The notes: a model not told the origin generated them from the letters alone. A stretch of DNA of 8,494 nucleotides from JAQBGV01 sp032128395 (GCA_032128395.1 JAQBGV010000219.1:1-8494), one strand, 5' to 3'; positions 1-6,873 are shown, counted from the first letter of the stretch. Numbers and translations are program-made.

Positions 1-1238
1 CCGAAGTCAACATGGACCTCGGCAAGCTCGACGCGAAGATCGGCAAGGCCATCGTGCAGGCCGCGCAGGAGGTCGCCGAAGGCAAGCTCGACGACCACTT
101 CCCGCTGGTCGTCTGGCAGACCGGCAGCGGCACCCAGTCGAACATGAACGTCAACGAGGTGATCGCGAACCGGGCGAACGAGACGCTCGGTGCGCCGCTC
201 GGGGGGAAGGAGCCGATCCACCCGAACGACCACGTCAATCACGCCCAATCGACCAACGATGTCTTCCCGACCGCGATCCACGTGTCGGTCGCCGAGGAGA
301 TGCACCGACGACTCCTCCCGGCGGTGGCGAAACTTCGCGCAACCCTCGAGAGGAAGGCCGCCGACTTCGATTCCATCGTCAAGATCGGGCGCACGCATCT
401 GCAGGACGCGACCCCCCTGACCCTCGGACAGGAGTTCTCGGGGTATGCGGACCAATTGCGCATCTGTGAGGGGTATCTCGGGCAAGCGGTCGAGGCTCTC
501 CTTCCGTTGCCGATCGGCGGTACGGCGGTCGGCACGGGGCTGAACACGCTGCCGGGCTACGCAGAGAAGATGACGGCGGCGATCGCCGAGCGGACCGGTC
601 TCGATTTCGTCCCCGCCCCGAACCGGTTCGCGACGATGGCGGGGAAAGAGGCGGTCGTGCACGCTTCGGGGGCGATGCGAACCCTCGCGGCAGCGGTGAC
701 GAAGATCGCGAACGACGTCCGCTGGCTGGCGAGCGGCCCGCGCTGCGGGATCGGCGAGATCGTGATTCCAGAGAACGAGCCGGGCAGCTCGATCATGCCC
801 GGCAAGGTCAATCCGACGCAGTGCGAAGCGCTGACGATGGTGTGCGCCCGGGTGTTCGGGAACGATGTCACGGTCGGGTTCGCGGGGAGCGCCGGCAACT
901 TCGAGCTGAACGTCTACATGCCCGTCATCGCCTACACCACCCTGCAGTCGGTCGACCTCCTCGCGAGCGGCATCGACAGCTTCCACGACCACTGCGCGAT
1001 CGGGATCGAGCCGAACCGCGAGAGAATCGACGAGAACCTGCACCGCTCGCTGATGCTGGTCACGGCGCTGAATCCGCACATCGGGTACGACAAGGCGGCG
1101 GACATCGCGAAGACCGCCTACCGCGAGGGGAAGACGCTGCGCGTGGTCGGGATCGAGAAGGGTTACCTGACCGGCGAGCAATTCGACCAGTGGGTCGTCC
1201 CTGAGAACATGGTCCGGCCGCAACCGAAGAAGTCGTGA
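1..1238 (+). CDS. fumC: Class II fumarate hydratase (fumarase C), 5'-truncated by the window edge
   Basis: Catalyses reversible hydration of fumarate to L-malate in the TCA cycle; cytoplasmic homotetramer, iron-independent. The frame is open from base 3 (E-V-N before the first ATG at 12), and the E-V-N-M-D-L-G stretch aligns inside the N-terminal domain of E. coli FumC. The true start therefore lies outside, with about 56 residues missing, and the ATG at 12 is internal. Numbering from that Met, the visible motifs are GSGTQSNMN (38-46), GRTHLQDATP (126-135, catalytic His129 equivalent to E. coli His188) and the lyase signature GSSIMPGKVNP (258-268, catalytic Ser259, Lys265), all intact. The C-terminal domain (NPHIGYDKAA, GYLT, FDQWVVPENM) is also complete. 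The stop TGA overlaps the GTG start of the next gene by four bases, so the two are probably translationally coupled. The extensive identity to FumC makes confusion with aspartase or argininosuccinate lyase unlikely. Confidence 0.97.
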   Translation, partial: EVNMDLGKLDAKIGKAIVQAAQEVAEGKLDDHFPLVVWQTGSGTQSNMNVNEVIANRANETLGAPLGGKEPIHPNDHVNHAQSTNDVFPTAIHVSVAEEMHRRLLPAVAKLRATLERKAADFDSIVKIGRTHLQDATPLTLGQEFSGYADQLRICEGYLGQAVEALLPLPIGGTAVGTGLNTLPGYAEKMTAAIAERTGLDFVPAPNRFATMAGKEAVVHASGAMRTLAAAVTKIANDVRWLASGPRCGIGEIVIPENEPGSSIMPGKVNPTQCEALTMVCARVFGNDVTVGFAGSAGNFELNVYMPVIAYTTLQSVDLLASGIDSFHDHCAIGIEPNRERIDENLHRSLMLVTALNPHIGYDKAADIAKTAYREGKTLRVVGIEKGYLTGEQFDQWVVPENMVRPQPKKS

Positions 1239-1645
1239 CCCTAGTGGAGCCAGAGGAGCCTGTCCGCCCGGAAATTCGCGTCGAGGATCACCCGGCGCGC
1301 AAGCTCCTGCTCCTCCTCTCGATCATCGCGATCGGTCTCGTCTCGGTGGCGATCCTCCGGCCGACCGGAGAGAGCACCGAGGAGTGGCTCGCCCCCTACA
1401 TCGGATCGTCGTTGCGCGTGATGATCCACACCGATCCGGGGGCAGCGCCGGACGACCTCGAGTGGCTCGAACCCGTGACCCTGATGGAGATCGCCCCCCG
1501 CGACGGGGTCCCCTCGGCCCTCCTGCTGCTCGAGGAGATGTCCCCGGCGGGGGATCCTGGAGCCCCAGCCGAGTTGTGGCTCCCCCTCGAGCGGGTGGCG
1601 GAGGTGTGGGTCGGACCGAAGCGGGTTTTTCGAGACAGGAACTGA
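1235..1645 (+). CDS. Small single-span membrane protein of unknown function, possibly frameshifted
   Basis: I do not recognise a family. It starts at a GTG inside the fumC stop (GTGA overlap); a second in-frame GTG lies at 1244. The 136-residue product has an acidic/basic N-terminal segment of about 22 residues, one hydrophobic helix at about 24-41, and an outer domain of about 95 residues rich in Glu, Pro and Leu. That suggests an N-in, C-out anchor. No cysteines or catalytic motif are visible. The end is odd: after V-G-P-K-R-V-F the frame stops within five codons, while the frame shifted by +1 at the T5 run (1626-1630) continues for about 38 well-formed codons to 1751. The intact product may therefore be about 171 residues. 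Spacing suggests co-transcription with fumC, though fumarase gives no obvious clue to its role. Confidence 0.6.
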   Translation: MTLVEPEEPVRPEIRVEDHPARKLLLLLSIIAIGLVSVAILRPTGESTEEWLAPYIGSSLRVMIHTDPGAAPDDLEWLEPVTLMEIAPRDGVPSALLLLEEMSPAGDPGAPAELWLPLERVAEVWVGPKRVFRDRN

Positions 1646-1751
1646 CAGAGACGGATTCCGGCTCGATCCCAAGCTCGCTGAACATCGCTTGCGTGTCGTC
1701 GAGCGCGTCATCTTCATGGAGCTCGAGAAGGCCCTTCAGACCGGGGGATGA
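1626..1751 (+). other. Coding-like continuation of the preceding gene in the +1 frame
   Basis: Read from the T5 run in the frame whose codons start at multiples of three, this stretch gives F-E-T-G-T-D-R-D-G-F-R-L-D-P-K-L-A-E and then H-R-L-R-V-V-E-R-V-I-F-M-E-L-E-K-A-L-Q-T-G-G before TGA at 1749-1751. Codon choice (CTC, GTC, GAG, AAG, ATC, CGC) matches the neighbouring genes, and the peptide is amphipathic and charged. No ATG, GTG or TTG with a ribosome binding site opens this frame near 1630. It is best read as the displaced C-terminus of the 1235 gene, through an indel, a sequencing error or +1 frameshifting. The only internal ATG (1716) would give 11 residues. Confidence 0.45.
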
Positions 1752-1835
1752 CCGCGAAAGTGATCGAGTTGAACTCCGGTTGCGGATCTCTCACACCGGA
1801 CGCACACTGATCGCGCAAGGGGGAAGGGGCACGCG
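1752..1835 (+). other. Short intergenic spacer with a possible 20-codon ORF
   Basis: An ATG at 1748 overlaps the TGA of the displaced frame (ATGA) and opens 20 codons ending at 1810 (M-T-A-K-V-I-E-L-N-S-G-C-G-S-L-T-P-D-A-H). Five Gs lie immediately upstream, too close for a normal ribosome binding site. I see no homology and cannot distinguish it from chance. The purine-rich block at 1820-1829 is the ribosome binding site of the next gene. I see no terminator hairpin or convincing promoter here. Confidence 0.2.
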
Positions 1836-2615
1836 ATGACCGAGACGATTCGCACCGGTGCGCTCCGGCGCGTCGGCGGTCCAGCCGCGGTGGGGCTCCT
1901 CCTGGTCCTCGTCGGCGTCGCCGTCTTCTCCTTCATCCTCGTCGATCGCCAAGGGGATCACATCGCCGTCATCATCTCCGCCGACAGCAGTTCCATCGCT
2001 GGAGGGACGATTCGCGTCGCGGGCGAGGACCAGCCTCCCGGGGATGTGCGCTATGTCTGCGACCCGACTGTTTCCCACCTCGTCGTGTACGAGGAAGGTG
2101 AGACGATGGAGGAGCCGTGGGAGGCGGTCGTCTCGCGCCTCTTCGACGGTGCGAAGCTCCACTTTCTCGAGCGAGCCACTCTCACGAAACAAACGCGGTC
2201 GGTCGGGGGGAAAGTCACCCGCCAAGTCCTGGGTCGTCGGGCGATCCTGCGCATCGAATTCGCGGACGGCCACCTGGAGCACGCGCTGGGGATCGGCTCC
2301 GGGATCGACCCGGGCGGGGCGAATGTCGGAAGCTCCTATCTGACGATCGTTCAGCTCTTCGGACCGGACGGAGAGTCGCTCCGAATCGACGCGGACCCGC
2401 TCTTCAACGACCGCCGAGTTCCCTGGTTCGATCGGCTTCGCGGGAGTCCCGCACACGTGGTCCTCTTCCAGCTGGTGCCGGCTGAAGAGGAGGAGTCCGC
2501 GACGGACAAGCCGGGTATCACCTCCGAAGATGACGAGGCGACGAAGCAGGTGATCGAGAACCTGCGCAAGACTCGTCCGGAGCGGGGTGTGATCCCCGCG
2601 CCGGGTGGAGGATAG
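1836..2615 (+). CDS. Single-span membrane-anchored protein of unknown function
   Basis: The 259-residue product has a basic N-terminus and one hydrophobic segment at about 16-36 (A-A-V-G-L-L-L-V-L-V-G-V-A-V-F-S-F), followed directly by a soluble, probably periplasmic, region. This matches an uncleaved signal anchor. The soluble part (about 40-215) has alternating hydrophobic residues suggesting mostly beta structure, for example H-I-A-V-I-I-S-A-D at 42-50 and H-L-V-V-Y-E-E at 81-87. The tail (216-259) is acidic, low in complexity and ends in Pro-Gly. One cysteine (75). I recognise no catalytic motif or family. The start is supported by a GGAAGGGG ribosome binding site at 1822-1829, six bases before the ATG. 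It resembles the 1235 gene only in architecture. The stop lies 6 bp before fpg, so co-transcription is likely. Confidence 0.8.
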   Translation: MTETIRTGALRRVGGPAAVGLLLVLVGVAVFSFILVDRQGDHIAVIISADSSSIAGGTIRVAGEDQPPGDVRYVCDPTVSHLVVYEEGETMEEPWEAVVSRLFDGAKLHFLERATLTKQTRSVGGKVTRQVLGRRAILRIEFADGHLEHALGIGSGIDPGGANVGSSYLTIVQLFGPDGESLRIDADPLFNDRRVPWFDRLRGSPAHVVLFQLVPAEEEESATDKPGITSEDDEATKQVIENLRKTRPERGVIPAPGGG

Positions 2616-2621
2616 CGGGGC

Positions 2622-3488
2622 ATGCCGGAGCTCCCCGAGTGCGAGCGCGGCCGCCGGATCCTCGAAGCGGTCGCGGTCGGCCGAACCATCGAACGGGTCC
2701 GTTGCGATGACGACCGGATCGTCTTTGTGGGGGTGACTCCGCGCCGATTCTCGAACGCTCTGACCGGACGACGAGCCGTCGCGGCTCACCGGCGAGGGAA
2801 GTACATCTGGCTCGAGCTCGACGCGCGCCCCTGGCCACTCTTCCACTTCGGCATGACCGGGGCGTTCGAGGTGCCAGGGGGAACGCACCTGAAGCTTGCG
2901 AGCGACAAGAAGACGGACGGCGAACGCGTGTGGCCCCCCCGGTTCTCCAAGGCGCACTTGTTCCTCGACGACGGCGGCGAGCTGGTGATGACGAACAAGC
3001 GCCGCCTAGGCCGGATCCGCCTGGTCAGCGATCCCGCCGGTCAACCGCCGGTCTCCGAACTCGGATTCGATCCGCTCCTCGACCCTCCCGCCCCCCAGGA
3101 GTTCATCGCGATGCTCGCTCGGCGCTCCGGGACCGTGAAGGGGTTGCTCCTCGACCAGGGTTTCGCGGCGGGGGTGGGGAACTGGATCGCTGACGAGGTG
3201 CTCTACCAGGCGAAGCTCGATCCGCGTCGCTCCGCCTCGTCACTCACCGCGGTCGAAGCGAAGCGTCTGCGGACGAAACTGATCGCGGTGATCGCGAAGG
3301 CGGTCGATGTCGATGCGGACAAGGCGCGTTTCCCGCGGGGGTGGCTCTTCCACCACCGCTGGGGGAAGGACGCAGAGGCGCGGACCTCGCGGGGGGAGCG
3401 GATCGAGCACATCACAGTGGCGGGGAGAACGACCGCCTGGTGTCCTGCGGTGCAGACCGATGGGACTGGCTCGCGGCGCCAGCCGTGA
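2622..3488 (+). CDS. mutM: Fpg/Nei-family DNA glycosylase, zinc-less plant-like type
   Basis: Bifunctional base-excision repair enzyme family that removes oxidised bases and nicks the abasic site. The N-terminus M-P-E-L-P-E carries the catalytic Pro2 (Schiff-base nucleophile after Met removal), Glu3 and Glu6. Lys60 in the R-R-G-K-Y-I-W motif is the conserved beta-hairpin lysine. H-F-G-M-T-G (75-80) is typical of the N-terminal domain. The helix-two-turn-helix region lies at about 175-203 with G-V-G-N-W-I-A-D-E. The C-terminal zinc finger of ordinary bacterial Fpg is missing: the four Cys ligands are absent and only Cys275 remains. The sequence R-I-E-H-I-T-V-A-G-R-T-T-A resembles the zinc-less finger of plant FPG, as do G-N-W-I-A-D-E-V-L-Y-Q-A and V-D-V-D-A. 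A GGAGG at 2607-2611 supports the start. The last eight codons (281-288) and the stop come from repeat copy A. The substrate (8-oxoG or formamidopyrimidines) is inferred. Confidence 0.93.
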   Translation: MPELPECERGRRILEAVAVGRTIERVRCDDDRIVFVGVTPRRFSNALTGRRAVAAHRRGKYIWLELDARPWPLFHFGMTGAFEVPGGTHLKLASDKKTDGERVWPPRFSKAHLFLDDGGELVMTNKRRLGRIRLVSDPAGQPPVSELGFDPLLDPPAPQEFIAMLARRSGTVKGLLLDQGFAAGVGNWIADEVLYQAKLDPRRSASSLTAVEAKRLRTKLIAVIAKAVDVDADKARFPRGWLFHHRWGKDAEARTSRGERIEHITVAGRTTAWCPAVQTDGTGSRRQP

Positions 3489-3638
3489 TGCCTGTCCCGG
3501 ACCCCCGCCGGTACCCCGATGAACACGCTCGCGGTGGAACCGTCGAAAGCTCTTTCTCTGAAACGATGGCAGCGCATGACCGCCGTGGAACACCAGGCTG
3601 ACGTCCAGGACAGGCATCAAGGCTAGGAGGCTGTCCCA
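3461..3638. repeat. Palindromic REPIN/MITE-like element, copy A
   Basis: The element begins TGGGACTGGC (3461) and ends GCTGTCCCA (3638), with homologous arms in inverted orientation. The inner stem is 3487-3502 against 3603-3618, 16 bp with one mismatch (3498/3607). Each end is also a small imperfect palindrome; on the left, GGGACTGGC (3462-3470) faces GCCTGTCCC (3490-3498) with a single central T-T mismatch. Two REP-like palindromes in opposite orientation match the REPIN architecture mobilised by REP-associated tyrosine transposases (RAYTs). No transposase lies in the window. It is clearly homologous to copy B near 8311-8444 over both arms, with an about 100-base centre (B has 68). It lies between convergent genes and supplies the stop codon of fpg. 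Confidence 0.8.
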
Positions 3639-3666
3639 TCCTAGCTCTATCGAAGGACAGCCCTAG
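3623..3666. terminator. Stem-loop between convergent genes, possible bidirectional terminator
   Basis: Bases 3623-3626 plus 3629-3636 pair with 3655-3666, giving 12 base pairs with a two-base bulge (3627-3628) and an 18-base loop. The hairpin uses the right end of repeat copy A and overlaps the stop codon of the ferritin-like gene on the minus strand. No T-tract follows on either strand, so it is not a classical intrinsic terminator. A role in 3'-end protection or mild termination is inference. Confidence 0.3.
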
Positions 3667-4124
3667 CCCCGCTCGTACTCCATCAAGAACCCCTCGAACT
3701 CGCGCTTGTGCTCTTCTTCATCGGCTAGCAGCGTGACGCACACATCCTCCGTGACCGGGTCGTTCGCCTCGCTGCAGAGTCCGATGATTTTCTTGTACTG
3801 CGCAATCGCGTCGGTCTCGGCGTCGATCACGCCCTTGATCACCGAGACCACATCGCAGGGATCCCCCGGCGGCTGGAGCGTGTGTTGCGCGGCCCGGAAC
3901 GCCTCGCTCCCCGGCACGCTGCCGCCGAGCACGTGGATCCGGCGCGCCAGGACCTGTGCATGCCCGATCTCCTCCGCGACATCGGCGAGGAGGGACTTCT
4001 TGATCGGTTCGGCTTTGACGCCGACGAGATTGGTCGAGTTGGAGATGAAGTTCATCACCGTCTCGATCTCCATGAAGTAGACACGGGTCAGTTCGGCGAT
4101 GATCTGTTCTTCGAGGATCGGCAT
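3663..4124 (-). CDS. Ferritin-like diiron protein (bacterioferritin family)
   Basis: A 153-residue four-helix protein of the ferritin superfamily, expected to oxidise Fe(II) at a diiron centre and store or buffer iron in the cytoplasm. All six expected ligands can be placed: Glu19 or Glu21 in helix A, Glu52 and His55 in the helix B ExxH (E-E-I-G-H-A-Q), Glu103 in helix C (D-A-E-T-D-A) and Glu136/His139 in the helix D ExxH (D-E-E-E-H-K). The start at 4124 (M-P-I-L-E-E-Q-I-I) is preferred over an open-frame ATG at 4187. AGGA stands six bases before it, the family begins its first helix there, and the upstream extension is Pro/Ser-rich and not helix-like. Length fits bacterioferritin/rubrerythrin-like proteins; no rubredoxin domain follows. 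No heme-binding Met can be assigned with confidence. It is the last gene of the minus-strand block, 91 bp after the sulfatase. Confidence 0.85.
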   Translation of the reverse strand: MPILEEQIIAELTRVYFMEIETVMNFISNSTNLVGVKAEPIKKSLLADVAEEIGHAQVLARRIHVLGGSVPGSEAFRAAQHTLQPPGDPCDVVSVIKGVIDAETDAIAQYKKIIGLCSEANDPVTEDVCVTLLADEEEHKREFEGFLMEYERG

Positions 4125-4170
4125 CGATCGTCCTTTCGTCCGGTTCTGAAGCGACGGCATTGTGCTCGGG

Positions 4171-4194
4171 GGTACCGGATGAATCAACCGGACC
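4171..4194 (-). terminator. Short hairpin downstream of the sulfatase gene
   Basis: GGTACCGG (4171-4178) pairs with CCGGACC (4188-4194), seven base pairs with one bulged base and a nine-base loop, starting 21 bases past the sulfatase stop on the minus strand. No T-tract follows. It could be a weak terminator or processing site separating the sulfatase from the ferritin-like gene; the assignment is tentative. Confidence 0.22.
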
Positions 4195-4215
4195 GACCAG
4201 GCGCGCGAAGGGAAA

Positions 4216-5799
4216 CTAGTCCGCCGCTCGGCCGAGCGCCTCGATCAACCCGTGGGGATCGCGGGAGACCGAGCCGGCGTCGTCTGGAACCTCGTACACC
4301 CCCTGCAACCGGGCCAGCTCCGCTTCGAGCGTCTTTCGCACGTCTGCGTAGGCGGCATCATCCGCGACGCTCCGGAGTTCATGCGGATCGCGATCGAGAT
4401 CGTAGAGCTCCCATTCGCCCAGATTGTAGAAGTGGATCAGCTTGTACCGGTCGGTCCGCACTCCGCAGTGCCGGCGCACCATGTGCGAGACCTTCGTCTC
4501 CTCGAAGTACTCGTAGTAGTGGTAGTAGATGCTCGTCCGCCAGTCCGGGGGAAACTCCCCGCGCAGGAGTGGCAACAGGCTCTTCCCCTGGGAGGCCGTC
4601 ACCCGCTCCGCGCCGGTGATCTCGCAGAACGTATCGGCGAAGTCGAGGTTCTGGACCAGCCCTTCGTGCACCGAGTGCGCGGGGACCACCCCTGGCCAGC
4701 GGACCAGGAGCGGCATCCGCAGCGACTCCTCGTACATGAAGCGCTTGTCGAACCACCCGTGCTCCCCGAGGTAGAACCCCTGGTCGCTCGAGTAGATCAC
4801 CACGGTGTTGTCCGCGAGTTCGAGTCGATCGAGGGTGTCGAGTAGACGCCCGACCCCCTCGTCCACCGCCTGGATACACCGGAGGTAGTCCTTCATATAG
4901 CGCTGGTACCGCCAGCGGACCCGATCCTTTCCCGTGAGCCCGGCCGCCTCGAACGCGGCGTTCCGGGGACCGTACGCGGCGGTCCATGCGTCGAGCTGCG
5001 CGACCGTCAGGCGATCGGGAAAGCTGAGCTTGAGGTCGAACGGCGTGAGGGTCTCGGCGATCGTCATGTCCTGGATCCGCGATGCGAGCCCACGCCCCGA
5101 CCCATCATCGAACAGGGTCGGCGGCTCGGGGATGGTCTGGTCGGCGAGGAGATCGAGGTGACGCAGCGCGGGCTGCCAGTTCCGGTGCGGCGCCTTGTGC
5201 TGGACCATCAGCAGGAAGGGTCGCTGCGGGTCGCGCTCCCCCTCCAGAAACTCGACCGCGAGCTCGGTGATGATGTCGGTGGTGTAGCCCTGGTGCTCGA
5301 CCTTCTCGCCATCGCGGTCCATCTCCGGCTGGTAGTAGGGGCCTTGGTCGTACAGGGTCTCCCAGTGGTCGAACCCGGTCGGCTGTGAGCCGAGGTGCCA
5401 CTTCCCGATCACCGCGGTCTGGTACCCCACCGCTTGCAGCCGCTTCGCAAAATTGTCCTGGGTCGCGTCGAACTTCTGTCCGTTGTGCCGAAATCCGTTC
5501 TGGTGGCTGTGCTGGCCGGTGAGGATCACCGCACGGCTCGGCCCGCAGAGCGCGTTGGTGCAGAAGCAGTTCGAGAAGCGCATCCCCTCTTTCGCGAGCC
5601 GATCGATGTTCGGGGTCGGGAGGAGTTCCGAACCGTACGACGAGATCGCCTGCGCAGCGTGGTCATCACTGAAGATGAAGACGATGTTCGGACGTTTCGG
5701 CAGAGCGTTCTCGTGCTTCTGCGCGACTTCCTGACCGTGGAGCGCCACCGCGATCAGCGTCGGGACGAGGATCCCGAGAATTCGACAGTAGGTGCGCAT
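4216..5799 (-). CDS. Secreted formylglycine-dependent sulfatase
   Basis: Type I sulfatase (alkaline phosphatase superfamily) that hydrolyses sulfate esters, probably from a sulfated polysaccharide, outside the cytoplasm. The 527-residue protein starts with a signal peptide (basic M-R-T-Y-C-R, hydrophobic 7-20, likely cleavage near 22-23). The catalytic domain begins P-N-I-V-F-I-F-S-D-D with metal-binding Asp45/Asp46. The maturation motif is C-G-P-S-R with Cys85 becoming formylglycine; the Cys form needs FGE, which is not in the window. Further active-site elements are G-K-W-H (Lys133, His135), His201 in Q-H-K-A-P-H, and S-S-D-Q-G (Asp339/Gln340) with Lys352. The C-terminus has W-E-L-Y-D-L-D-R-D-P-H-E-L, typical of the DUF4976-type end. 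The sequence resembles N-acetylglucosamine-6-sulfatase-like enzymes, but substrate cannot be assigned from sequence. The start lies 12 bp after the arsM stop, so the pair is probably co-transcribed, an unusual combination. Confidence 0.93.
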   Translation of the reverse strand: MRTYCRILGILVPTLIAVALHGQEVAQKHENALPKRPNIVFIFSDDHAAQAISSYGSELLPTPNIDRLAKEGMRFSNCFCTNALCGPSRAVILTGQHSHQNGFRHNGQKFDATQDNFAKRLQAVGYQTAVIGKWHLGSQPTGFDHWETLYDQGPYYQPEMDRDGEKVEHQGYTTDIITELAVEFLEGERDPQRPFLLMVQHKAPHRNWQPALRHLDLLADQTIPEPPTLFDDGSGRGLASRIQDMTIAETLTPFDLKLSFPDRLTVAQLDAWTAAYGPRNAAFEAAGLTGKDRVRWRYQRYMKDYLRCIQAVDEGVGRLLDTLDRLELADNTVVIYSSDQGFYLGEHGWFDKRFMYEESLRMPLLVRWPGVVPAHSVHEGLVQNLDFADTFCEITGAERVTASQGKSLLPLLRGEFPPDWRTSIYYHYYEYFEETKVSHMVRRHCGVRTDRYKLIHFYNLGEWELYDLDRDPHELRSVADDAAYADVRKTLEAELARLQGVYEVPDDAGSVSRDPHGLIEALGRAAD

Positions 5800-5811
5800 C
5801 GGCGCCCCATT

Positions 5812-6873
5812 TCAGCAGCAAGCTCCGGGAGTGCCCCCGGCGTCCCCGGCAAAGGACGAGGCACACTCGAAGAGCCCGTGGTGGACCGAACGATCCCCCT
5901 CGATTCGGAAATGGGGGGCGAAGCGGGTCTCCGAGACCATCGATGCCGTGTTCCCGCAGACGAGCAGCGGTCGGCCGGTAAAGAACTCGTGGTGGTCGTC
6001 GAGAACGAACGAGTGCGGATGATGTGGAATCGTCCCGTGGTAGTACGCGACCTGCCCGTAGTCCTCGCACCGATCTTCGAGCGAGTCGAGAGCGAACGCG
6101 CGGATCGTCACCGAACGGAACCGCGCCATGCCGGCTCTCGCGATGACTTCCGGGTCGCCGAGCTCGACATCCCTCGAAGAGTGAACGCGAAAGTCCGGGA
6201 TCCCGACCTCGTAGAGCAACCTGCGGAAGTCCTCGGTGTAGAGCGCGCCGCCGAGACACTCGCCGACGAGGACCGGGTCGATGCGCAGCGCCGCGGGAAG
6301 CCGTCGGTCGACGAAGATGTCTGAGAAGTAGAGTTCTCCTCCCGGCTTCAAGACTCGGTGAATCTCGCGGAAGACGCGCTCCTTGTCGGGGGAGAGGTTC
6401 AGGACGCAGTTCGAGATCACGACATCGATCGAGCCCGACTCGATCCCCGCGCCAGCGAGATCTTCGAGGTACCCGTGGACGAACCGCACGTTCGACTCGG
6501 AGTGTCCGAACCTCTCCGCGTGGGCGTCCCGGTGGCGGGTCGCCACCGCGAGCTGCTCCTCGGTCATGTCGAGGCCGATCACTCGCCCCGATTCCCCGAC
6601 GAGTTGGCTGGCGAGGTAGACGTCGCGTCCGGTTCCGCATCCGAGGTCGAGCACCGTCATCCCCTCGAGAGCGGGGGGGAGCGGCGATCCACACCCGTAG
6701 AAGCGCGCGATCACTTCGGGCTCGAGGTTGTCGAAGAGCGCACGGATGTGCATCGGGAGCGCATCCGGGGCACAGCAGGCCCCGGTCCTGAGGTCTTTCG
6801 TGCTGCCGAGCACTTTTCCGTAATAATCGCGCACGTGATCGTGAACGGAGCTCTTCATCGACTCGCTCGGCAT
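5812..6873 (-). CDS. arsM: Arsenite S-adenosylmethyltransferase
   Basis: Methylates As(III) using S-adenosylmethionine to mono-, di- and trimethylated arsenicals; cytoplasmic detoxification enzyme. The 353-residue protein has the SAM motif V-L-D-L-G-C-G-T-G-R-D (74-84). It keeps the cysteines that bind arsenite in characterised ArsM: Cys33/Cys34 (R-T-G-A-C-C), Cys61 (F-Y-G-C-G), Cys156 (S-N-C-V-L-N-L) and Cys206 (V-G-E-C-L-G-G-A-L-Y). The C-terminal domain (210-330) matches the arsenic-methyltransferase extension, and the protein ends in a vicinal Cys352-Cys353 pair. Start 6873 (M-P-S-E-S-M-K-S-S) has GGAG eight bases upstream. The frame is open further upstream to 7143, but that extension overlaps the neighbouring gene and is Arg/Ser-rich. 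No ArsR, ArsB or ArsC lies nearby. The UGA stop is in frame with the sulfatase ATG five codons on. Confidence 0.93.
   Translation of the reverse strand: MPSESMKSSVHDHVRDYYGKVLGSTKDLRTGACCAPDALPMHIRALFDNLEPEVIARFYGCGSPLPPALEGMTVLDLGCGTGRDVYLASQLVGESGRVIGLDMTEEQLAVATRHRDAHAERFGHSESNVRFVHGYLEDLAGAGIESGSIDVVISNCVLNLSPDKERVFREIHRVLKPGGELYFSDIFVDRRLPAALRIDPVLVGECLGGALYTEDFRRLLYEVGIPDFRVHSSRDVELGDPEVIARAGMARFRSVTIRAFALDSLEDRCEDYGQVAYYHGTIPHHPHSFVLDDHHEFFTGRPLLVCGNTASMVSETRFAPHFRIEGDRSVHHGLFECASSFAGDAGGTPGACC

Noticed and set aside
1791..2957. Long open frame on the minus strand (388 codons)
   Set aside because: It lies antisense to the 1836 gene and fpg, is Arg/Asp/Pro-rich with no recognisable motif, and is the expected complement of GC-rich codons.
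3461..3638. CRISPR array or rho-independent terminator as explanation of the palindromes
   Set aside because: Only two inverted arms with no regularly spaced direct repeats, and no T-tract after the stems; the homology with copy B supports a mobile element.
4125..4187. N-terminal extension of the ferritin-like gene to ATG 4187
   Set aside because: The added residues do not look helical, and the ATG at 4124 has a well-spaced AGGA.
3882..4619. Plus-strand open frame of 245 codons across the ferritin-sulfatase junction
   Set aside because: Very Arg/Pro/Ser-rich, antisense to two real genes, no plausible ribosome binding site or domain.
5395..6324. Plus-strand open frame of 309 codons
   Set aside because: Antisense to arsM and the sulfatase; composition (Arg/Glu/Val-rich) reflects the GC skew of the opposite strand.
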